Origin: an uncultured Clostridia bacterium
Lineage (GTDB): Bacteria > Bacillota > Clostridia > Lachnospirales > Lachnospiraceae
Length of the DNA stretch: 64,000 nt
NCBI GenBank assembly: GCA_946629525.1
Contig: CAMOXU010000002.1
Location: 20,320 to 84,319, forward strand
Direction of reading: 5' to 3'
Position numbers and translations under genes: made by a program. The stretch's first letter is position 1; the number at the start of each line of letters is the position of its first letter. Shown here one piece after another: positions 1 to 12,000 of this stretch. The notes beneath the pieces are model-generated. The model was not told the DNA's origin. It made no database searches and saw nothing but the letters and a program-made list of their open reading frames with translations.

Positions 1-3000
1 AAGGAGAACAGCAAGAATCTGGGCTCCGTGTTCAATGAGAACGGAAAGGCCAATGAGAACGACACAGTCGTGATCACAGTCAATCCGGCAAAAGATTATG
101 AACTGAAGGAAGGAACACTGAAATACACCTATACGGAAGATGGCACTGAGAAGACAGAGACCATCCAGAAGACGAACGGCGCATACTCCTTCAAGATGCC
201 GAAAGCGGACGTCAAGCTTTCCGCTGAGTTCCAGAAGAAGGACGGCTCCGGCAGCTCCGAGACCAAGTCCTCCGACAATATGTACGGTGCGATCGCATTT
301 ACATTTGCAGGAAACTGGAATCTGGTCTATGTGGATACGACGGGCGTTCTCTTCGCGAACAAAGGACTTTCTCTCGATGGCAAGGCAAATTCGAAAGTGC
401 TCACACTTGCGGATGCCTCCAAGGTGACCGAGGCTGCTTCACAGGCTTCGAAGTCCGACACAGAGAAGAAGGAAGAGAAGAAGAACGAACAGAGCGGCAA
501 TACACCGGGCGGCAATACCGAAGGCGGTAATACACCGGGCGGTAATGAAGGCGGCAGCGAGAGCGGAAGCAGCGAAGGCGGCGACCCGGCTCCTACTGTC
601 ACACCTGGCGGCAATGAAGGCGGCAGCGAGAGCGAGAGCGGAAGCAGTGAAGGCGGCGACCCGGCTCCTTCCGTTACACCGGGTGACAATTCGGGTTCCG
701 GAAGCTCCGAGGGAGGAAACTCCGGCGATGCTCCGGCTGCGGATCCGACCGGCGGCGACGCTCCGGCAGCAGACCAGGGCGGCTCCGGTGACGAGAACGA
801 AGAAGACAACGCAGCACCTCTTACCGGTGCGAACGGCGACGAAGCTCCGGCTCCGGCTCCGTCGGAAGGCGGAAATTCCGGAAGCGGCAGCGGAAGCTCC
901 GAGAGCGGAAACTCCGGCAGCGGCAATAACGACGGCGGAAATTCCGGAAGCGGAAACTCCGGCAGCAACGAGGAGAAGAAATCCGAAAAGCTCAATCTTG
1001 GCGGCGCACTTTCTCTCGGTGTTACCAAAGTCGTCAACAAGGCCTACATCAAGGCCGGCCAGATCTACGCGAACGGCCTGGATATCAAGGCGGCCACAGG
1101 CACAGCCGGCACACCGCTGACATCCGTAGTCAAAGCATTTGCAGGAAACGCCAAGGCTTCCACTGCGATCGGCGGAAGTATAGCGATTCACGTAGTGACG
1201 GATAAGACCAGCGCGTTCATCGCAAAGGGAGCGACGGTCAATCTGCAGACAGATTCTCCGCTCTCTGTTAAGAGCGAGGGCTTCAGCAAGGTCATCACTG
1301 TAGCGGATGCGGCAAACGCCGGCAATGGCGAGGAACTGGGTGTCGGCGCGGGACTTGGAGTTGAGGTCAATGGCCATGACGTCTACAGCGGAATTGAAGA
1401 CGGAACGGATATCAAGTCCTACAAGAAGCTCGTGGAAGCGGACGCATCCAAGGGCATCACGCTTTCTGACATTGAGAATGCGGTCGCAAAGGGAATCGAG
1501 ACTTCGGCTCCGACCCTTTCGAAGATCGATGTGACTGCAGATCATACAGGTGACGATCGTCTCCTGGTCACATCCGGCGCAGGCGGAAAGACCGGCGGCG
1601 CGGGATCGCTCGCTGTCATGTACAGCGGTATTGATACCAAGGCATATATCGGCGAGGCGAAGGAAGCGGATGAGCTTCTCACCGCAGCCGGCGACCTCAA
1701 TGTAAAGGCCAACAACAAGGAGACAAGAGAGATGGCTGCAGACGCTGCATCGGGCGGCGAAAGCACGGGAGTCGGCGTGAATCTGATGATCACGATCGAG
1801 AATGACAGCAGCCGCGCTTATACCAAGAGATCTCTCAAGGCACAGAATATCAACGTAAAGTCCAACTCACAGGTCAAGACCAAGTCGCGCAGCCGTTCGA
1901 GCGCAAAGGGGGCAAAGGCAGACAACGCCAAGAAATCCGCTTCCGAAGGCGACGGCTCGGACGGTGCCTCGGACAAACAGGCGGACAAGGCAGTCGGCGG
2001 AGCGACTAAGCTTGCTGGCCAAGGAACGAACAACGTCAACACGGGAACAGGCAATTCTCTCACAGCCAACAGACAGAAGGCCAAGTCCTCTGAAGGCAGT
2101 GTGGAGATCGCCGCAGCACTTACCCTCAATATTCAGTACAACACATCCGAAGCGAAGATCCTCGGCGGAAAGAATGTTACGACCGTTGAAGACCTGAATG
2201 TCATCGCTGAGGACAAGATGGATGTCGATGTCCTTGCAAGCGGCGCAGCGACCAACTCTACAACGGGTATCGGCGTTGCCGCAGCTGTATCGAGCATTGA
2301 ATATGACACCGTAGCTTCTGTCGCGGCGGAGAATGTAGCTGCAAAGAATCTGACTGTAAAGGCCGGATTTGCGACCGCAGCGGAAGACGCGACGAAGACA
2401 GATCTGCTGCACACCAATAAGACAGAGGCGATCGCAGGCGCGGGCGCCAAGAATGTCGGTGTTGCGGGCAGTCTGGCGATCGGCGTAGTAGATGGCTCGA
2501 ATAAGGCAGTCATCGAGAAGGAAAATGTCACGAGCACTGCATCCGGAAAGCTTATCGTAGAGGCGATCGGCGGCCACAAGGAAGAGACGACAGCCTCTGC
2601 CAAGGCGACGAAGGAAGGCTCTGCTGATAAGAACAAGCAGACAACGGATTCTGCTGAGACAAAGAAGGAAGATGGCAACGTCGGTATCGGTGCAACCTTC
2701 GCGCTCGATATAGTGAATACCGAGACGGAAGCTGAAGTTGACAGCGCAACAGCAAAGGGCGTAAGTGTCCTGATCAATGCGGTTGACAATGACTTCCGTC
2801 AGACGACATCCGCTTCCGGTACAGATCCTGTCACGGTCAAGAAGGAAGGCGAAGGCCAGAATATCAACGGGACAGCGGTCGATGCATCGGTGGCACTCGG
2901 CATCGTCGACAATGTAGTCAATGCCAAGGTCGGAGAGAACACTGCTGTCTATGCGACAGGCGAAGCGAAAGCTGATTCCGGCAAGGTAACAGACCGCAAG

Positions 3001-6000
3001 CTCGATGACAATGCGGCAATCGCGGATGCGGATATCTTCGTCAAGGCAACGACGAACAGCAAGGCCGATACAAAGGCAAGCGGTTTTGCTACGGCAGACA
3101 ACAGCGCGGTCGGCGCGGCAGTTGCAATCAATATTGCTTCTTCCGAGGCGAACGCAAAGATGAACGGCAGACTCTATGCGAACGGCAATGTGCTCGTCAA
3201 GGCATATTCCTATGATGAGGACGACAGCCTGGCTCTTGCGACAGCGATCGGTGCGGATATGCAGCGCTTCCTGACCAAGTTCCAGAGCAACGAGTCCGAC
3301 AGCGAAGAGAAGAAGAAGCAGGATGCCGAGAAGACAAAGACCGGCGATAACAAGAACACGAAGCAGAGCAATCAGAATAATGAAACTGCAACAAATATCA
3401 ATAATGCTCTGAACAAGAACAAGAAGGCAGAGGGTGAAAATGCTGAAAACAGCAAGTCCCTTTCCCAGAATGCTCTCGGAACACAGGACACAAGGGCTGA
3501 GGGAACAGAGAACAGTACTGTCCAGAATGCGCAGACCAATGCAAACCAGGAAGCTTCGAACAATTCTTCGAATGTTCCGGCGAACGGTACGAACAACAAC
3601 AGCGCAAAGGGAACCAAGATCCGCGTCGCAGCGGCAATCGGTCTCAACATAACGTCTCATACGGCCAACACGATTGTGACCGGACTCATCTCCGAGAGCA
3701 ACCAGAATGCAGTTATTGAGGCGATCAACCACAGCAACGGAACGACGAAGGGCTCTGCTGCAACAGCTACGATGGCTGACGGCGGCAAGGACAGCTACAA
3801 CATCTCTCTCGGTGTAGGCATAGCTGTAAACCACAACAAGACGATCGTCAAGGTCGGTGATGAGAAGAAAGAAGCTCATGTAGAGTCTGCGGGCAACATC
3901 ATTGTCAAGGCGGAAAACACACAGAACCTCGACGGCGCGTATAAGGGTCTCCTCACCGTTCAGTCGGTTGCCGGAACATCGGCAGGCGGATCCAATTTCG
4001 CAATGGCCGGAGCAGTCTCTATCCTGTACTCTGCGACAGACACAGAAGTATCTGTTGGGAACAACTCCGATATCATGACCAAGGCCGGCGGCAATGTCTC
4101 CATCTTCTCTACGGACAAGAGCAAATATGCTGTCCGCGCGGCAGGTGTCGAGGCAGGAAGATCTGCAAAGGGCGGAGTAGGCGCTGCATTTATCAACGTA
4201 TATGCTGACGATGTAGTACGCACGCTGATCGGTGACAAGGTCACCATCAAGGGCAACGATGTAGCTATCTATGCGGAGAAGGCAAAGGTAGACTGGTCTG
4301 ATTACAAGAGTACATTTGAATTCAGCCACTACATCAAGTTCACCAAGGATAAGGAAAGGGATACAAGCAGCCTGATCCATATCAATTACAACAGCAAGTC
4401 TTCTGAGAAGAAGGACGGAGAAACTACTCAGAACGATTCTCAGAAAAATGCTGATAACAAGACGATCGAGGTCTACAAGAATCTCAATGATGTTGAGAAC
4501 ATCCTTGCGAAACTTGACGACCTGAACTTCCTCTCCAGCACGAACTATTATCTGGAGGCAATCTCCGGTGCGATTGCGACAGGCGGCGAGGACGATAAAT
4601 TCGCGGCAGCCGGCTCTATTGCGCTTCTCTTTGAGAACGTGACAGTCGAGACAATCCTCGGGAAGGAAGTTGTGATCGAGGCAGCAAATGATGTACGTAT
4701 CGAGGCGGCATCGGATGTCACTGCAAGAGAACTGGTCGGCGGCGTGAGCTTCGACGGAAGCGCAGACGCAACGATCGGCGCGACAGTAGCAGTCATCTCC
4801 ACGGACAACACGATCCGCACAGTCGTGGGTGACAGCGATGTCATCACGGCAGGCAATACGTATAAGCAGACTTCCTCAGAGATGAATAACAGCCTGATGG
4901 TGACCTTTGCGGGAACCCATGCTGATAAGGTCTCTGTGGCAGGTACGATTGCAATCGGCGTTACTGACGATGACATTTATGCAGGCGTCAGCGACAATGC
5001 ACAGATCACATCGAAGGGTGAGGCCGAGATCAAGGCTCATCTTGAGAATGATATTCTTGAGATCGTTGGTACACTTGCAGAGAGCGAGAAGGTCGCTGTC
5101 GGCGGTGTCATCAATGTTCAGGCAAGCACAAGCAAGACCGCGGCGGAAGCCGGAACTTCTGCACATATCACAAGTACAGAAGATTCTGTGAAGCTGACAG
5201 CAGAGACTGAGGAAGATTTCGTCAGTGTCATCGCAGCAGCTTCGGCGGCAACGGGAACTGCTCAGGTCGCAGCTGTTCTGAACGTCCTTACATCCGACAG
5301 CAAGACATATGCCAATACAGGTGCATCGACATTTGAGGCAGCCAAGGATGTTATCATCAAGGCGAATACAGACAGCGATATCGTGACAGTCGACCTGACA
5401 GCAGGTTATGGTAAGAAAGTGGCAGTGGACGGCATCCTTTCCGTCAACGTGCTGAGACGTAAAGTCGCAGCGCTGGTCGGAGAGAATTCTGAAATCATTG
5501 CAGGTGAAAACGCACAGATCCTGTCCTCTCTCGACGAGAACATAGTCATGGTCCTTGTCAGTGCAGCAGGATCTCAGAAGGCAGGTATCAGCGGACTGAT
5601 CCCGATCATTGTCAATAAGAACATTGTTCGTACAGTGATCGGCAATGTGGATGTGGATGATGCTCTTACGAATACCGAAGATATTAAGAACGGTATGGAT
5701 GAGAACACTACCACAATCACGGCAGAGGGCAACATCTATGCTGATTCCAGAATCGACTCTGATTCAGTCTTTGTCCAGCTCTCCTTCGGATTCGGTAAGG
5801 ATGTAGGCGTAGGCGCTACGATTTCTACTGTTGTACAGCAGAATCTCGTAGACACCATCGTCAACAACTGGGCAGCCCTCAAGGCTATGGCAAAACTTCC
5901 GGCAATCAATGTTTCCAAACCCGGAAAAGATGCTGACGGTAAAGACAGAACAGATTCGAAGACCGGTATTATTCTGTACGCTTCTGCTAAGGCTGACGTC

Positions 6001-9000
6001 ACAATGGTATCCCTGAGCGGGGCCGGCGGAAAGACAGCTGCAGTCGGCGGAACAATTAATACACTGATCGTAAACAACACAGTACGCGCACATGTACGTG
6101 ATCACGCGACTCTGTTATCCGGTGTTGATCTGGATGAGTGGGCAGCAGATGACAGCTATGCGGTCGAAAGAATCGATGGCTCGAATGATGCAGACATCGA
6201 TGTGGAGGCTGACTCGTATGCAGACGTCGTCGACGTGGTCGGCGGGCTCTCCGGAGCACAGACAGCTGCAGTCGGCGCAACGATCGCGTATCTCGGTCTG
6301 AATACCAAGGTAGAGACGCTGACGAACGCTTCCTATATGCTTGCAAGCGGCCAGATCGATGTCAAGGCGCTGAGCAATGATATCGTCTTCCTGTTTACAG
6401 TAGCAGGCGGCGGTGCCGGAACAGCAGCGGTCGCGGGCAATGCGGCAGTCGTCAATGTAGATAACTTCACAAAGGCTGAAGCAAGACAGGTCCTTCGCGC
6501 AGATAAGGCAGTCAATGTCGTTGCATCTGCAAAGGAAGACCTTACCAATGTAGGTCTCTCAGCGACAGGTGCCGGAACAGCAGCAATTGCAGCGACCGGT
6601 GTAGTGATCAATCTTGATTACGATACCTATGCAAGGATCTACGATGCAGCGGATATCAGAAGCAATGAAGTAAATCTTACTGCTTCTACAATTTCCAAGC
6701 TTAATGGCTTTGCAATCGGCGCAGAAGGTGCCGGAACAGCAGCAGTCGGCGGTTCTCTTGAAGTGATCGTCGTTGGCGGTTCCACAAAGGCAGTTGTCGG
6801 CGCGTTTGCACAGATCAGAGGCGTGGACACAACTGCAGAGGAAGATGACAGAGCAGGCGAAGTCGTCATTCTGGCATATGAAGAGATCGATGCACTTGCG
6901 GTCGTCGCTACAGTAGGCGGCGCGGGCACTGCTGCGATTGAACTCTCAGTCCTTGTGGCGAGCGTCAACTCTACGGTCAGTGCAGTTGTAGAAAACCATG
7001 TAAAGATCCTCAGCAACGAGAATATTTCCATCAAGTCCGACGCAAGAAGGAACTTCGAGGGATTCATTTTCTCGATCGCCGGATCCGGAACGGCAGCGAT
7101 CTCTGCGAATGTCGCTGTTGTATCTGTCGGCTCGAAGCTGAATAAGGATGCTTATGACGCAATCTACCAGAAAAATGGTGACAGCTCAGGCGTTGACCCG
7201 GTCGCTACAACATCGTACGTCGAGAGCAATGCTGAGTTCAAACCGGCATCAGCGGATGCGAAGAAGTCCAAGACAGGAAAACTTTCAGCTGTCATGACGT
7301 CTGATGATGAATCTGTCATGAAGATCACAGGCGGAGACAACCTGGAAGGAAATTACGGCAGCTATGGCCAGAACTCCACGACAGCTTCCGACGGACAGTC
7401 TGTCAATGCGGAGCCCACTGATGAACAGGCCGGCAAGGCTTCTGAGATCATCACGAAGAGCACAACGCAGAATGCGGAGAACCTGAAGAATGTTGTAAGC
7501 GCGATCATCGGAGCAGCGACAATCGATGCAGAAAAGAACATCAATGTCACGGCTATGGAAATCCAGTCCAGCCTTCTGATTTCGGGCGCGATTTCCGGCA
7601 GCGGCGTGGCAGGCATCGGCGCGAGCATTTCGGTTGAGCTCCTGCACTCCAACGTCCTTGCGGATGTTACGGAGTATGCGTCTCTTACAGCAGGCAATGA
7701 CATCAATGTGATCGCATATTCGGGATCGGTCATTCCGACGAACGATAATGGTAAGTCTTTCAAGTACCAGGATGCTAATTTCAATGACACCATGAATTCC
7801 GGAAAGGTCATGGATCAGCTCAAGGAGCAGGGCATTGCTAAGGGCGATTATAAGACCAAGGAACTTGGTATCTATGTTATTGGTGTCGTAATTGGCGGCG
7901 GCGGAGCAGTAGGCGTCAGCGCATCGATCGCTTATGTAGGTGTATCCACAGATGTGAGAGCACTTATGCAGGGTGCGATCAACAGCGCAAAGAACGTCGA
8001 TGTTCATGCAACATACAACTATGATTCACTTCACAATATTCTCATCGGAGCCGGCGGCGGTTTCTACGGCGGAATTTCCGCAACAGTCGCTCTTACATAC
8101 TTCGATGGAAATGCGGAAGCTGGAATCACAAAGACAGCAAAAGTCAACAATGTGACTGAAAAGGTATATGTCCATGCAGACGGTCTGGCAGGTGTATCAC
8201 CGGTCGGCGTCTCCGGATCCTTCGGGGTCGGTGCAGCTGCAGCATCCATCACAGTGTCCGCGAACCGTTCTACGGTGCAGGCATATGTCGGAAGAGGAGC
8301 CCTCATCAATACTCCGGATGCAGAACTTGTCGTCACATCGGATGTGACATCCAATGCGAATCCGACGATCGTAACTGTGACGGTTGGCATTGGCGGTGTC
8401 AGCATCAATGTCATGGTCTCCCTCAATGAGGCGAAGAACCTTGCATTCATCGGAAGAACACCGAAGGTCGACGGAGCAGATATCGATGCAGTGGAAGGCG
8501 CGAACGGCAGCGGCAACAACACGATCACAACGAAGAGCGTGGATGTGAAGGCTGATGCAAAAGCGACATCGACACTGGATAGCTATTCATTCGCAGTACA
8601 GGGTATCGGTCTTAACGGAGCGGTTACCGTTGCGAACTCGAAAGTCATCAATACAGCTTACGTGGCGGATACCAACATCAAGACGGGAGATCTTACGATC
8701 AAAGCAATCCTGAACAATGATATCCACTCCTACTCCCTTGGCGCTACGATCTCGGGAATTTCGGGCGGTGTTCAGGTAGCAGTCGGACGGATCAAGAGTA
8801 TTAACCTTGCACATCTGGATACAACCAATGTGAAGGTCAATGCGACGAACGTCAATGTCAATGCGGGCGATGCGGATGAGAATAACCGCGTCAAGGCATC
8901 TGTCGATGTCAAGATCATGATCGCTCTCAACATCAGCGGACTTGAGCTTGGTGTCAACGTTGCGTACGCAAAGAACGATCTGACAAATACTGCGGAGATC

Positions 9001-12000
9001 ATCGGTGTGAAGACAAAGACAGCAGAGCCGGCCATTACGGCAGCCAGCGATATCAATGTATTCGCAGGGGCGAACTCGGTTGTCAAGGCCGTCACAGCAT
9101 CGGGTCTCAGTGTCAGTGCAGGAAGTATCTCAGTGAGTATCTCCTCCGCTTATCAGACAGCAAAACAGAGAGCGCAGGTCTACTACGGAACAATTGAGGC
9201 GAAGAACCTCAACGTGAGAACGTTCTACAATACTGAGAAAGGCAAGTTCAATACAGCGGAAGAGCATTCTGTAGATAAAATGAGCACAGATCGCGGAGCA
9301 TTCGCGGAAGTTGTTCAGGGTGCATACGGAAGCGTTAACCTTGGTGTGATTCGAATCTCCGTAGCTACGGCAGACTTTGATGCGACATCTCTTGCATCTG
9401 TTTACGGATCATTTGTCAATGTTCACGAGAAGACGGATGTACAGACTGCAGGTGAGTCTTATGCTGAGACATCTATTAAGATGCCGCGGATCAATATCAA
9501 TCTTGGTCAGGTCGGTGTAGCGGTCTCCAATGCCAAGGCTGGCGGCAAGTTCCTTGCGGAAGTTGTCATGCAGCATGGCCAGAACCTGACGACGAAGGAT
9601 CTCTTCACAGCAGTATTCTACGCTGCAGGATCCAAGGCAGAGACGGTGCCGGCCGGTGGCGGACTCAACCTTTCGGTCAGCGGTCTTAATATCAGCTACA
9701 ACCGGGCAAATGCAAAGACGGATGTAACCGGTGAGGCGGCTGTCAAGAGAGGCGTTCATGTCACGAACAATGCGAAGGTATATGTCAATGGCAAGTCTTC
9801 GTCTTACGCAGGTGTCGGCGTATATACAGTAAAGATTTCCGGCATTGAGGTCAGCGGTACGCAGGTGAAATCCGAGAATATCGCGACACAGAGAGCACAT
9901 CTCGATACCGAAGGGGATGAGACGGACATTGACAATGATCTTACGATCAAGAGCGTTTACAACTATCTCGAATATAAAGTTATCGATAAAAAGTCGGTGG
10001 GTGGAGCGGTAGCTATTACCGGCTACAAGGACAGCTACAAGGAAGGCGACAAAGAAGTCAAGTCCGGTGTCTCGTTCTCACTGATCGGCTTCCAGATGAC
10101 GGAAGCAGAGGTAATCAGCAAAGTCATCAATGAAGCTTACATCTATGAGCGTGGTATAGTCAGAGTCGGAAATAACGCAATCATTAGGGCAGAATCCACG
10201 ACAATGGCTTACGGAAATGTCATTGATGGTTTTAGCGCAAGCCTGCTGAAGGATACAGCAGTGATGGTAACGTCTTATACACAGGATGTTACAAAGGCGT
10301 CTACCGGAAATTACCTCATGCTTTTTGTAGGGAATCTTTTCAATCTGATTTCCAGTTCGAATGCGACCAGTAGGGCGTATTCGGTATCAGGAGGAGCCGT
10401 ATCTCTCTTTGACAAGATGAAGGGCTTCGTTACAGCTGGTGTTGGTGATTACTATCAGGAAACACCGGGTAAAAAGATACTCGACAGCGGCAATTATGAT
10501 GAGTCTCAGGATGAAGAGAACAAGAAGATCAGAGAGAAGTACGGTTATGAGCGATCTGATGCAGTTGTCGGAAAGAACAGCTACGTTGAGGCCGCTGTAC
10601 TTCGCCTGGAAGCGACGAACAATGCTACGACGGATGCAGCTCTGATCGGAGGACTTAAGATTTCGTTTACAGGATCTTCCTACTGTGTCGTTCCGACATT
10701 GGTACATACCTGGTCAGGTGTTGATGTCGAAGACGGTGCTGTGGTCATTGCCAGAACAGGAAATGCAAACTTTGTATCCGATGCTGCAGCGAATTCTACA
10801 GCAGAAATTAATGACAGCAGCGTAGGCGCTTACTTCAAAGGAAACAGAAAGTTCCCGTACAGCTATGTGGGACAGAAGGCATTCGTTGAATTCAGCGATA
10901 GGTCTTTCGTAGTTGCAGAGAAGGATATAAATGCTAGTGCATCGGCCAAAGCCTATGTATACACGAAATCCGAGACTGAGACAAAAGACTTCTTCTCTGA
11001 AGGTTATGCGTATGTTTTGAACTACATCCAGAGAAATATCGATATTGATCTGAGAGATCAGGCAAGACTTCGTACATATCTGGGTAATATCAATCTGAGG
11101 GTAACAGCCGGTGAAGGGGATAATATTACATCCTATTCAAAGGAACACAAGAATGAGTTTGATTCTGATATGGGAACACGTGCTGATAACCTGATCAGGA
11201 ATCATGCGGTCATCACGACAGGCAGAAATGCCGAGATCTATGCACCGTTCGGACAGGCTAATCTGACAGCAGTAAACGGTGATCAGACTGGCAAGAACAA
11301 TAAGGTGTATGCTCATTCGCTCTCGGATATCGGATCCTTCTACGCGGGAGGAAAGACTTACACGAACAACTTCTACAGAACAAATATTGAGGTGGTCATT
11401 GATCATTCCAATATTATTGCGAGCAACGTTACAATGAAGGCACTGGAAGGATATCTGAATCTTACTACAGAGACATATCCACACTCATTATCGGCATTCT
11501 GCTTCGGAATGGGAACATATGCAGATACGAGACTGGAGTTCTTTAACAGGGTCTATATCAAAAATGGCTCTAATATCAGGGCATACCAGTCCTTCAAAGC
11601 ACTTGCAACCGGCGAATCCAGCGATGAAGGAATAGAGAGTGAAATTCTCACCAAGACCGGAAACAAAGGCGGATCTCTCGGCTGGACCAACGGTTATGCA
11701 ACGCTTAAAGGCGGTCAGCAGAATAGAATCGTTCTTGAGAACTCTATCATTCTCTCGAGAAAGGTAGATCTGAAAACGAGTGATTTTGTGGACGGTGATC
11801 ATTTCTCGCAGGACAATGGCGGCAAGAAGAAGAAAACGAATGAATTCAGTAAGAATTCGACGACCGAAGGCGCTGAGTGGGTGGAAAAACCGCATGCGAC
11901 ACAGGTTCAGGAATGCATTACCGATTCGAATCGTAAGAAAGCTGCGTATGATACTGAGATGGCGAGATATCGTAAAGAACTGGAAGACGCCGAAAAGGCG

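Noticed and set aside
6412-7097. CRISPR-like regularly spaced repeats
   Set aside because: Repeats are in-frame coding units of a solenoid protein, with conserved inter-repeat coding sequence.
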